From Liolophura sinensis (taxonomy: Eukaryota > Mollusca > Polyplacophora > Chitonida > Chitonidae): a DNA stretch of 64,000 bases. Positions 1 to 10,105 of this stretch are shown here, in pieces. How positions within the stretch are numbered: position 1 is the stretch's first letter; the number at the start of each line of letters is the position of its first letter. The position numbers and the translations under genes were made by a program. The DNA is taken from positions 14,127,335-14,191,334 of the forward strand of contig NC_088297.1 of the NCBI RefSeq assembly GCF_032854445.1, in the 5' to 3' direction. A model generated the notes under the pieces. That model saw nothing but the letters and a program-made list of their open reading frames with translations. It made no database searches and had not been told where the DNA came from.

Positions 1-5
1 AAACA

Positions 6-563
6 AATGTATGTATGGATGTATGCGAGTATGTATGGATGTATGCGAGTATGTATGGATGTATGTGAGTATGTATTGATGTATGTGAGTATGTATGGAT
101 GTATGTGAGTATGTATGGATGTATGCGAGTATGTATTGATGTATGTGAGTATGTATTGATGTATGTGAGTATGTATGGATGTATGCGAGTATGTATTGAT
201 GTATGCGAGTATGTATGGATGTATGTGAGTATGTATGGATGTATGTGAGTATGTATGGATGTATGTGAGTATGTATGGATGTATGCGAGTATGTATGGAT
301 GTATGTGAGTATGTATGGATGTATGTGAGTATGTATGGATGTATGTCAGTATGTATGGATGTATGCGAGTATGTATGGATGTATGTGAGTATGTATGGAT
401 GTATGCGAGTATGCATGGATGTATGCGAGTATGTATGGATGTACGTGAGTATGTAAGGATGTACGTGAGTATGTATGGATGTATGTGAGTATGTATGGAT
501 GTATGTGAGTATGTATGGATGTACGTGAGTATGTATGGATGTATGCGAGTATGTATGTATACT
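6..563. repeat. 20-bp minisatellite
   Basis: About 28 tandem copies of a 20-base unit (GTATGTATGGATGTATGTGA with T/C variants at the CGA/TGA position). It starts within a few bases of the window edge and probably continues beyond it. Open reading frames on both strands here are products of the repeat. Confidence 0.95.
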
Positions 564-574
564 TGTGGTTAACG

Positions 575-655
575 CGAGGCAGCAACAAGTACCATTTTTA
601 AAGTCTTTGCTATGACCCGGTCCAGGTTTGATCGCGGGTCTCTCGGCATGAGGGA
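575..655 (-). mobile_element. SINE-B fragment (tRNA-like head)
   Basis: Contains in reverse a tRNA-like B-box region (GGTTTGATCGCGGGTC) and the adjoining body that also occurs near 20255 and 40500. Directly follows the 20-bp minisatellite. Confidence 0.5.
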
Positions 656-659
656 AACT

Positions 660-1334
660 ATGGGCATGCATTGGAAGTTAACTCTATTGTGATTTTTCAT
701 TTAAAAAAATTGACTGGTCGCAATTTGTTTTTTGTTTGTTTGTTTGAGGTTTTTTTTGCTTGTTTTTTTTTTGGCGTACAATTCATTGTTTGTGGGATTC
801 TAACAAGGCATTGATTGTTGAGTTTATTTCAGAATTTCAATATCTTAACCGCATCCTTCATCCTCGTCATGAAAAATCGGGTACAACATTACGGTGTGGT
901 AGGTAATTAAAGGGCTTTGTTTGCGACGTACAAGGACTTTACCACTGAAATTCGGCCTGCCACATCGATTTCGATGTATTTCTCCACATCGTACCTATTT
1001 ATTACGCTACATCTCCCGTATATTTTGTATAGTCATTTATTGACAAGAGACTGTGAATTATATAGCTTTTTTTCCTTTGCACGCTCTTGTGGAAATGATC
1101 CCTGCCATTTTAATGAGCAAGACAATTATATCGTAAAATGATCAAAGATGAGAGGGAATGGATACTGGAGGTTTTGCCAACAAAACACTGAGAATTATAT
1201 TAGATCAGTGACGTTTAGAAACTTGCTATTACCAAAATTGCAAGTATCCGGGGTTTTTTTCTTTTTGTTTTTTCAACAATCATGATTAGGACCCACAGCA
1301 AGTTCTACACATCAGCACAGAAAGTGTCAATTCC
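660..1334. other. Unassigned sequence
   Basis: Poly-T rich and low complexity in part. Nothing recognised. Confidence 0.5.
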
Positions 1335-1725
1335 TCTTACATCCACCAAAATAAACAAAGGGTTTTTTAATTTAAGATTCACGTACACTAGAAGGCAACA
1401 AAAGGTCTTTGAATGTTAGACTCATATCCACCAGAAGGCAAACAAAGGGGTTTCTGAATTTTAAACTCCCATACTCCAGGAGACAACAAAGGGGTTTTGA
1501 ATTTTAGACTCACTTCCACCAGGAGAGAACAAAGGGATTTAGAATGTTAGACTTACATTCACCAGAAGGCAACAAAGGGATTTTGAATTTTAAACTCAAA
1601 TCCACCAGATGACAACAAAGGCGTTTTGCATTTTAGATTCACAACCACCAGAAGGCAACAAAGGGTCTTTGAATTTTCGATTTGCATACAGCAGAAGCCA
1701 ACAAAACTTTTTTGAATTTCAGACA
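1335..1725. repeat. Degenerate tandem repeat, ~44 bp unit
   Basis: About eight diverged units built on 'CCACCAGAAGGCAACAAAGG' followed by 'TTTTGAATTTTAGACTCA'. Spacing between units varies by a few bases. Confidence 0.8.
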
Positions 1726-1773
1726 CGCAGCTGCTAATGTTCAGAATATGACACCGTAGAGAGAGGAACCTCA

Positions 1774-1942
1774 TCGAGGAACCTGGCATCCTCTCCGGCC
1801 GTACGTGGGAATGTCTGCTAGCAACCTGTGGATGGTCGTGGGTTTCCCCCGAGCTCTGCACAGTGTCCTCCCACCATCATGCTGGCCCCATCGTATAAGT
1901 GAAATATTCTTCAGTACGGTGTCAAATAAATAAATAAATAAC
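1774..1942 (+). mobile_element. SINE-A, 3' part
   Basis: Matches the central and tail part of the tRNA-derived SINE best seen at 32120-32395 (CTCTCCGGCCGTACGTGGGA through TTCAGTACGGTGTCA) and ends in an AAATA tail. Confidence 0.85.
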
Positions 1943-1995
1943 ATCATAGAGGAACCTTATTTGACAATGTTTGCCAAAAGCTTAAGAATTCCCGA

Positions 1996-1998
<3 letters not shown>

Positions 1999-2058
<60 letters not shown>
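1999..2058. repeat. (TA)n microsatellite
   Basis: About 60 bases of alternating T and A. In the region downstream of SRCR exon 9. Confidence 0.95.
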
Positions 2059-2061
<3 letters not shown>

Positions 2062-2195
2062 GTTAAAGGAATTCGACCCAACGCCATTCTGCGCCTTATC
2101 TATTTTTCCTACAAGAATTAGCATTTGCTCGAGGACTTTCCACTACAAAACTCACCAAAAAAACCGTTAAACCTATAATCCGAATTCACTCTTAC

Positions 2196-2371
2196 CTATA
2201 GGGCCTGAGCACACCAAACCCAGATCGTCGCTGTGGCTGCAGTCTCTATGTCCCAAGAGCTCGTAAGAACACTGGCTTATGTCAGTCTCATTTCCTGCAC
2301 ATATCACTTCGTCCAACCAGATCTGTCCGGTCCCTTCTCCAAATCTGCCATCCATCACGTATTCTCCATGA
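2196..2371 (-). CDS. Exon 9: SRCR domain 2, second half
   Basis: A 176-base exon (acceptor ...CACGAACAG, donor GTAAGA) encodes HGEYVMDGRFGEGTGQIWLD, EVICAGNETDISQCSYELLG and HRDCSHSDDLGLVCSGPI. It completes a 110-residue SRCR domain with six cysteines when joined to exon 8 (junction codon AGT, Ser). One N-glycosylation motif (NET). It ends in phase 1, so at least one more exon must follow at lower coordinates; none is visible, so it is either outside the window or unrecognised. Confidence 0.92.
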
Positions 2372-2435
2372 CTGTTCGTGAACAACGAGATTAACATTTC
2401 ACGGAATATGTAAATGACTGGGAAACTATACTGCT

Positions 2436-2608
2436 CAAGTGCTACGTGGGAAGGTCTACCAGAAACCCGAGGATGAGGGTCGTGTGTTTCCTCCAGGCTC
2501 TACCCGGTTTCCTCCGGGTTCTGATTGGTCTCCTCCCATCACAATGGTGTCCACCGTCGTACAATTGAAATATTTCTGGGTACATTGTAAAGCTTCAATC
2601 AAATTTTA
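2436..2608 (+). mobile_element. SINE-A, 3' part, diverged
   Basis: Contains CTACGTGGGAAGGTCTACCA, GGCTCTACCCGGTTTCCTCC and a degenerate tail. In an intron of the SRCR gene. Older than most copies by divergence. Confidence 0.7.
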
Positions 2609-5002
2609 TAAAATGTGAATGTCGTTTTACAAGTGAGCGAAGAATCATCACCTGCGGTCTTAAAATTCATTCAGAAAGATGTGTGAAATAAGAATCACTC
2701 AGTTTAAGAAGACGGCTATTTTTTTTTGTAAAGTTTCTTTATGCAAAATGATAAAGTGAATAAATCAAGGCTCTTCACAGTGACACTAATCGTTAAACTC
2801 ATATATGAAATAACATGTCATTTTTAAATAAACGCATCTTTTGAAATAAAAATTTACCATTTTTGAAATCATATTCCAACGTTAAAATAAAACTGACAGA
2901 AGCTCATTTTTCAAAATTGGTAATTCTTTTATATCAAATGTAGTCAGCATGGCCATGTTAAAACTGTCCAATGTTAATTTTCAAAGTGGAACATATTTCA
3001 AATGCGGTCAATTCTCATTTTTGAAAGTGGCATTTATTCCAAAAGAGACTTCCACACACCTCTGGCCAGAGAATGTACAAGAAGCATCTTCGGAAAATTA
3101 ACTACCGATTTAAGAACATGGTTTATGGAATTTAATGTTTGCCACATATTTCAAAATAGAGCACGAATATTACACTAAAAGGTCCATCAGAAAAGGATTG
3201 CTGATTGCCTTTATAACACAATATTTTCACCCAAAACTAACAGACGGTAATGTTCAAATCTAGTTTCAAATCATCTAGAATGATAAGACGAAGCACCTGA
3301 TAAAACATTTCATTATGTTAAACGTTTTTTTTTCAGGAGTCGGGAGGAAATCATATAAAAACTGCCAGTTAGCCATGTAAGGAATTTTTCGTGATCCATT
3401 TGCTTGTTGTTTAACGCTATATACTCAAGAATGTTTCACGTATAATACGGTTGTCGGTTTTATTGGCGAAGAAAGTATGATAATTCAGTGCATGTGATAT
3501 TGGTGAAAGACATGCAATTGCTCTTTAAAGTACAACTTCAGTCCCAAGAGGAACCAGGCGGAAACGTTAAAATGATATGAAGGTTACTCTATGGAATATA
3601 GCTAACACCACGGTTCAAAAACATTTACGATCAAAATCACTATTTAAGCCTGTGAGTGAAGAGCACTCAAAAACAAAATCCTCGGCAATTTCCGTAAAAT
3701 TTTCCACATGTGACGTGATAATATTCCATATGTGACGATGAAAATCAAGCACACATGACATCGACCAAGGCTAGAATGACGTCAAGCGCGTTTGAAAATA
3801 CGACCTCATTTGTGGCTATACTTTTGTGATGGGTGACGTCAAGTTTTCTTGCATGACTTTAATAGAAATATGATATCTAATGTTTTACTGTTAATCCAAA
3901 GTGTTAAATGTTTGTCTATTGTTTGGAAGAAGGGAGCGCTGTAGCCGCAGACTCCAGAATACACATTTTGAATGAGATTCTTTGGGCCAATGAAATTTGT
4001 GATCAAGATTCTACCGTTCCTCAGCAAAGCCACGTGCACCGAGAGACAAATGACGAGGCAAAGTTTACATCTGCGGTCATTTAAAAAAATTGTGAAGACA
4101 GTTTTCTAAGAACATTTTGAAGGTGAAATCCGAACTAGAAAACTTCGGGTGCAGAAGATGCGGGAAAAGTTGAATTTTTTTCATGAGACGCATTTTCTAG
4201 GCGGCAAGGCGTTTGCGCTGTTCACAATGGACTGCTGCTGTTGTTGTTGCATGCCAAAGATATGCGGGAGGTGACTTCGTCATGCCCGTTGCAAAACACG
4301 TGTATTTGTCAGATATGGATAATATCTCAGAATTTCAAACATACTGGTTATCGAAGAACAACAGTAGGTAGTTGGAAAATGATTTCGATCAAACTGGCTT
4401 GTTTTAGGCGAGCAAGGCAATGCATATGTGTGCGTTTTGGTGATCAAGCTCATATACTGAGGTAGGCATTACTGTTTAAACAATTTTAATTCATTCTAGG
4501 CTATCCATAGAATTTGTACTGATGCTCCTGCTTATGAATGTGAAAATAACACACATGGAAGCAGATATAATTATAGTGTTCTGTTTTTATTTTACACGAC
4601 GTTCTGTTTCCTTCAGTTCTATTCTTAGAAAAAGTGGTCCCTCTTGGGCGTGGCTTCATTTTTTTGTTTTTTGTTTTGTTTTGTTTTGTTTTTTAGAGTA
4701 TGAACGCAAACAGTTCAAACACATTGCGCCTTATAAGCGTAAATTCGGGAAAATTAAATTATTACAATGTATTTTTTTACAATTTAAGAAAGCAATGCTG
4801 ACTATCTCGATCCTTATCATGTTACCTTGCTTTTAGGACGTAGTAGCTGCTTGAAGATCGTTAGACTGCGCAATGTAAAGTAACGGACATTATAGAACGT
4901 GTATTGGCAGTAACGCCTATCAAGCAATGAAATAGACAGCGGAACAAAGACAACACTTAACGTAACTCTTCTCAGTAAGCTAAACTCGTCTTTAAAAAGT
5001 AC
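2609..5002. other. SRCR gene intron 8, remainder
   Basis: Intron between exons 8 and 9, beyond the SINE at its low end. AT-rich. A few TGACGTCA-like sites occur at 3777 and 3834, and there are short similar phrases (TTCAAA/TTTTGAAA) around 2820-3040. No exon recognised. Confidence 0.6.
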
Positions 5003-5156
5003 CTGTAGTTAAACATTCCACAGAGAGTGACTGTTGTGACTTGGCTGGCGCTGTTGCCACATACTGTTCCCCAGCTACCGAGGAGTAAGACTTCCAAGCG
5101 CCCACTCAGACTACCTGCTGTTTCCTCGCCATTCTCAAGTCGCATGGGAATAGTTT
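5003..5156 (-). CDS. Exon 8: SRCR domain 2, first half (divergent)
   Basis: A 154-base exon, the same length and phases (1 to 2) as exon 6, encodes PMRLENGEETAGSLSGRLEV, GSWGTVCGNSAS and VTLCGMFNY. The SRCR framework is clear, but the acidic pair after the first Cys is replaced by Gly-Asn, unlike domain 1. Acceptor ...CTTTCAG, donor GTACTT. Exons 6 and 8 are duplicates by length, phase and sequence. Confidence 0.85.
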
Positions 5157-5507
5157 CTGAAAGTAATATTTTAATTCGATCTGATGGTCTGTATCAAACT
5201 AATTTGAATACATGTATTATGGTTACAGACCTACATTACCCACTGCACCACCCAGATATCCAGTCCCCACTGGGTATTCAGAGAGCATATCAGGTGTGTG
5301 TCAAAACATACACAAATATTACAAAAAGCAAACAGAGATAGTCGAATGGATCTGTTAAATTGAAATCAATATGTCTGTCAGCTGATGCATTGTCAGCCTA
5401 ACCACCATCTCTATAATGTTTGTTTCTACGCCTTGATTCAGTTTGGACTAACTGATTCGTTTACCCTTATTAATCCGATGACTCAGAAAAATTAATGTGT
5501 TAAATTT

Positions 5508-5702
5508 TAACAGTCTGTTGTCTGAACGATGCTAGAATGTATTCTGTTATCATAACACAATATTGTGTCATATTCAACATAATATCCTGTTAGTCTAATA
5601 GAATGCAAATATGTAAGTTATATTTAACAGAATAATCTGCCGCAGTAACAGAATACACTCTAGCATCACTGAGATAGCATCACTTTCTGTTAAATTTAAC
5701 AG
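5508..5702. mobile_element. MITE-1 copy (terminal inverted repeats)
   Basis: Left end carries GTTAAATTTTAACAG and GATGCTAGAATGTATTCTG; the right end read in reverse carries CTGTTAAATTTAACAGAAAG and GATGCTAGAGTGTATTCTG. The inverted repeats are about 50 bases and enclose a short AT-rich core. No ORF. A second copy lies at 25512-25678. Non-autonomous DNA transposon by structure; the superfamily is not determinable here. Confidence 0.7.
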
Positions 5703-6598
5703 GTTAGTTCCTGAGTGTGCAACGCCTGTTAGTCAAGACTGTACTCCCAGCCCAAGAGGTTTTTTTTCAGTGAAGCCACCCTGTGGTCATCTCCCATGAA
5801 ATTGGGTTTCGTATTGGACATTCGTCAACCATAATGCACCTTTTGGGTCACTACTCGTAAAATCAATTTCCAAAAAGATTCGTTCATGGCATACCACAAA
5901 AATAACTTTAAAAAGATTAGAAAATAAGAAAATTGAAAAGAGTCTTCAAAGAAAAAGTGAACAGTTTTCAATGACTCCGAAAAAAATCGCAACCTATGTC
6001 ATGAGTGTGCGCATTTAATTGATATCCCAAATCGAGTACCTTGAAGCTTATTATTCAGTTGTTCAGTTGTTCGGCAAATTGTTCAGCAAATTCTAATTAT
6101 AATCCAAAGTATGTGTTTTGATCAAAAATGTCAGGCCAATATAGTGCGGAATCACACTGACTATAACATGGGCGTCTGGAAAAAAAGTTTCATAAAGAGT
6201 AGTTTAGACTAACGAAAATTGAGAAGTTGAATTTTTATGAACTTGAGACGTGCCAAAAGGTGTCATTAGACAATGTCCTACCACTGTCTTTAGTATATCT
6301 TAATGTGCGATTTTGACAGATTTCTGAGACAAATCAAACCAGAATTAATTCTTTTGCACTTTGTGATTGATCTTTTCATATTTTGACGCGACTATATCGT
6401 TGCCTTTGACATCAAATAATTCATGCTGAAATTCCATCAAGTAAGTCTCCGTGATATGCGTATTTGACATTCGTCACCTATCTCTTCAGTGAGATGTAGT
6501 GATTACTTTATAGTTCAGATAAAGGTAAGGATTTTTTATATTCACAACAGTACATTTTTCCAAGATTTCTCTACTTCTTGCGTGGCACTCGATAATAT
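5703..6598. other. SRCR gene intron 7 sequence without recognised features
   Basis: Single-copy looking AT-rich DNA between MITE-1 and the SINE-A at 6609. Nothing recognised. Confidence 0.5.
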
Positions 6599-6608
6599 AG
6601 TACATGTT

Positions 6609-6882
6609 ATTTATTTATTTATTTAATAACATATTTGATTGGTGTTTGCGCCGTACTCAAGAAAATTTCACTTATGCGGCGGCGCCCGGCATTACGGTGG
6701 GAGGCAGAGCCCAAGGGAAACCCACAACCAACCGCAGGTTACTGCCAGACCTCACCACGTACGGGCGGAGAGGAAGCCAGCATGAGCTGGACTGGAACTC
6801 CCAGTGACCGCATTGGTGAGAGGCTCCTGGATCATTACGCTGGGCTAGCGCGATAACCAAGTGAGCCACGGAGTCCCCCGAG
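6609..6882 (-). mobile_element. SINE-A, full length with 10-bp target site duplications
   Basis: Complete element in reverse: tRNA-like head (TGGCTC-like A box near 6860, B box near 6795) at the high end, body, then tail ending in TTTATT repeats. It is flanked by perfect AGTACATGTT copies at 6599-6608 and 6883-6892. In intron 7 of the SRCR gene, same orientation as the gene. Confidence 0.92.
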
Positions 6883-7212
6883 AGTACATGTTGATACAAG
6901 TTTGATGACGGCTTCTTCATCCTTCAATACAGCAAGACAACTGATTCAATATCCTTCACACATCCGCACTCCGTGTTGACAGGAGATTTGCCGAATTCCC
7001 TTCCCACCGTCGCCAATCAGGCACTAAGTTTCAGGGTTCACTTTCATTTGAGCCACAGAACAAGCTTCACACCTGGATCTAAGAGACATGTTGCAGACTT
7101 GTAAGAAAGAAAGGAACGAAAGTGGGCAAATGCAATGAGCTGGAATGCCTCGTTATTGTACATTCAACGTATAAGAAGAACCCCGAGAAATTTAATTTAG
7201 TAATAACCTTAC

Positions 7213-7391
7213 CTACTGGAGTGTGCATACATATTAAACCGACGTCCTCGTCGTGTTGACAATCAGTCATTCCCCAGGGTAGGTGGGAGCATTGTGATAT
7301 ATTAGCCTCTGTTCCTGCACACACTAATTCGTCCAACCATAATGTGCCGGTCCCCTCACCGAAGGCGGCGTTAGTCGCAAAATAGCCAAGG
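7213..7391 (-). CDS. Exon 7: SRCR domain 1, second half
   Basis: A 179-base exon with a polypyrimidine tract and CAG acceptor and GTAAGG donor encodes FGEGTGTLWLDELVCAGTEA, ISQCSHLPWGMTDCQHDEDV and GLIC. These are the SRCR hallmarks G-x-G-x-(I/L)-W-L-D-x-(L/V)-x-C, (L)-x-x-C, W-x-x-x-D-C-x-H-x-E-D-x-G-L-x-C. With exon 6 it makes a 111-residue domain with six cysteines. The end phase is 1. Confidence 0.92.
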
Positions 7392-8077
7392 CTGTCAAAA
7401 AAAAAAAAAGAAAAAGAAACAATCAAAATTTTGACCATAACAGAAAGGAGAGATGGTTAATAATACAGGAAAAAGTAAAGTTCTCGTTCCTTCTACTCTT
7501 AAAATGTCGTTGTTTTGCGTTATTTAGCATTATTCTTTAAAATTACCATAGAATGCACAAAAATAGAGTACCTTAAAGAAATGCGATTGGTTTATTGATG
7601 TTTCTTCGTGAGCTATTTTCTGTTTGTTTGGCCGCATACATGGTACCAGCTGGCGTGAAATGATAATAGTCGTGTAGTTTTCTGCCTCTAAGTGAAGGAC
7701 TGACCACTTTTGTTTCGGCCAGTATGCAGAAGTAGCCTAGTCGTAATTTGTTTGTAATGAAGTCAGAGTACCAGCTAACAAATGAATGAAGAGCAAGGAT
7801 TAAATACTACCAAGTGAGTGCCGACAATTTTCCTCAAAAGGTTGAGCATATGTCTTAACCTTCACTTATGCAATAACTCACTCGCAAATATAGTAAAACG
7901 CCTTATGTCGGACACAAAGTCGGGCCTGTGAATATTTCTTTTCCTTGAGAAAGATTCAAATACGTGATCAAAGGAATGCATTAAACCAACTAGTATGACG
8001 AAACTTCAGCAAAATGCGTTCAATACAAAGGGAATATCATCGTCTTTTAAGTAGTTATACACATGGTACTGGCATAC

Positions 8078-8231
8078 CTGTAACCAAGAAAGCCACAGAG
8101 AGTAACGGCTGTGAGATCCGTGAAACCATCATCACACACTGTTCCCCAAGAACCACTGTTGAAGACTTCCAAGCGTCCAAACAGATAGTCTGCTGTCTGA
8201 TCACCGTTGACAAGCCTAAGTGCATAATTTT
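8078..8231 (-). CDS. Exon 6: SRCR domain 1, first half
   Basis: A 154-base exon (acceptor ...TTACTTTCAG, donor GTATGC) encodes LRLVNGDQTADYLFGRLEV, SWGTVCDDGF and VTLCGFLGY. These are the canonical first-half SRCR elements: R-L-V-N-G, G-R-L-E-V, W-G-T-V-C-D-D and the second Cys. It starts in phase 1 and ends in phase 2, so the SRCR domain is split in its middle. The acidic DD pair after the first Cys, usual in metal-binding SRCR domains, is present. Confidence 0.9.
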
Positions 8232-8351
8232 CTGAAAGTAATAAGCTTAATGATCAGTTTTCGTATATTTCACATCTACATCACCTTTATGATCACCTCT
8301 CTGCGTAGAGAAGGAGCATTCGCCAGTTAGACGTCATTAACTGCGACCCTC

Positions 8352-8722
8352 CTTCATAGGGGAGTTTCGAGATGGAAATCTTTTATCGATGAAGGTAAAA
8401 ACAGTCCAACTGTGTTGATTTGTAAAAAATGTAAGGCAACCTTTGTTGACATTACTTTACCGATCACCTGCCTCGCCCTTTTTCATAAAAAACAAATGCC
8501 ACCTCTTTCCTTTAGGACCTTCTCAAATTCACAAACTTTCAGATTCTCAATTTTCTCCATCATTCTTCCACTATAAATTACTTTTATGGAGCTTTTTTCG
8601 GACGGCCATGTTATAGTAAATGTGATCAGAAAACAGTGCCTAACATTATGGCAGGCCACATGAGGGAGTTGAACTTTTTCTGTCTTCATCAATAAAAGGG
8701 TTCGAACTGGAAACTCACCAAT
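8352..8722. mobile_element. MITE-2 copy with ~55-bp inverted ends
   Basis: Left end GGGGAGTTTCGAGATGGAAA...TTTTATCGATGAAGG and the right end in reverse GGTGAGTTTCCAGTTCGAAC...TTTTATTGATGAAG are imperfect inverted copies. The interior lacks a credible ORF. Related copies at 23190-23425, 36824-36980 and 37808-38163. Lies in intron 5 of the SRCR gene. Confidence 0.65.
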
Positions 8723-9139
8723 TACATCGATATGAAAATAAATTTATTGACATAAACATTATTTTATTTTAGTCGCAAATCCTGCTGCACCGTCTTCGTA
8801 CATCATGGGTGAAAACAGTAACAGGAATCTATACGTCGAAACCGACATTCGTATACCGAGTCAATAATAGCCAGGCACATAAACGATGTATAACACAAAC
8901 CACCAAAGAACTAAGAAAGTATATAAAGCACGTAAAATAAGAAAGGATCGTGCGAAGAGAAGCAGTTTCAGTTTCAGTAATGTTGGAAAGACGCAAGGTA
9001 CGACTGAGCAAAATCAGTACTCAAATCGTGTACCATCCTAGAATGTCAGTTGTCGATAACAAAATATGTACCTCAGTTGCGCTTTGATTTCAACTGTTCA
9101 TATATCCAAGCCCCTCGCCCCGGTTAAGCGGAATTAGAC
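8723..9139. other. SRCR gene intron 5, unassigned stretch
   Basis: Between MITE-2 and the reverse transcriptase fossil. Nothing recognised; it may contain more of the eroded retroelement. Confidence 0.4.
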
Positions 9140-10060
9140 ACAGTCATGAAGCAGAGTGTCAGGGATTCCGCACGCTCTGTCCACATTTACATACAAATGA
9201 ATTATGCTAATTGTAAAAGTTAAGAGTGAAGAGTGGAGTGAAGACGTTTGACGGAATAACCGAGACACACAAGTTTCAGCAGTAATAGCTTGTGACCTTG
9301 ATTGAAACTGTCTCAAAATACACAGGATCTAACAAATGCTACATGGCGAGATAGGCACACGCCATATACAGGACCCTTCCATATATTGCTGTCCAAGTAT
9401 GGATAATTTACAAAATGTCAAAATTGAAACTATCCCTTTTGTTGTAAAGTCTGCGAGAAAGGAAACCGTTTTGGTCTTTCTACAAATATAGCTCCAGTTA
9501 AGATGTATCATCTGGAGAGTCTGTGGTTTCCTTTAAATCCAGCAAAGGTAGGTAAATATCTTTCACAGCCTTTGCTACATATGGATTGTTTAAAGCCAGC
9601 AGATCACCAATGTACGGTTTAGTGAATGAGAAAGATCGGATATGGCGAGGATTACCCCTTAATAGTTTCTTCATATAGTCGTATTCATATGAGAACAGGT
9701 ATAGGTCGACCAAAAGAGCACAATTTGTACCCATCAGAATAGGTATAATCTGGCGATATATGGTTTCCCCGAATTTCACATAGATGATATTAATGAGAAA
9801 TTCAAGTACCTCAATAAACATGGAAACATCCCATGAATGGTAACCCTTGTACGTAGTGGAACTGATGAAGGCTTTGTTGCCTTTGACGTTAATATAGTGG
9901 TGACCGGTTTTATTAAACACCGAAACAATCAGTGACAAAATTCTATCTATTAAATACATGTGAGGAATCGCAGTATGGAGAGTGGAGAAAGGATAAAAAT
10001 GATGCCAAAATGAGATCAAAAGTGCGAAAAGTTATTTGCAGATATCATCTTTAATATTTT
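9140..10060 (-). pseudogene. Reverse transcriptase fossil (unclassified retroelement)
   Basis: An open stretch from 10019 to 9498 contains FSTLHTAIPHMYLIDRILSL, KFGETIYRQIIPILMGTNCA and RSFSFTKPYIGDLLALNNPY, the fingers and palm motifs of an RT (F-S-x-L-x-T-x-I-P; x-M-G-x-x-x-A; Y-x-D-D). The catalytic box is YIGD, with the first Asp changed to Gly, so it cannot be active. Further motifs of the same family (RLYNKRDSFNF; GPVYGV-x-LSRHVAFVRSC) continue in other frames down to about 9180 with several frameshifts and stops. Related RTs are common in invertebrate genomes; I cannot place it firmly, Penelope-like is one possibility. It lies in an intron of the SRCR gene, in the same orientation. Confidence 0.7.
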
Positions 10061-10105
10061 TTTCCGATTGTTTGTTTCATTTACGTACAAGCAGCTATTG
10101 GGCCA

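Noticed and set aside
3770-3850. TGACGTCA-like sites suggestive of CREB/ATF binding
   Set aside because: Only two sites, deep in an intron, no other support.
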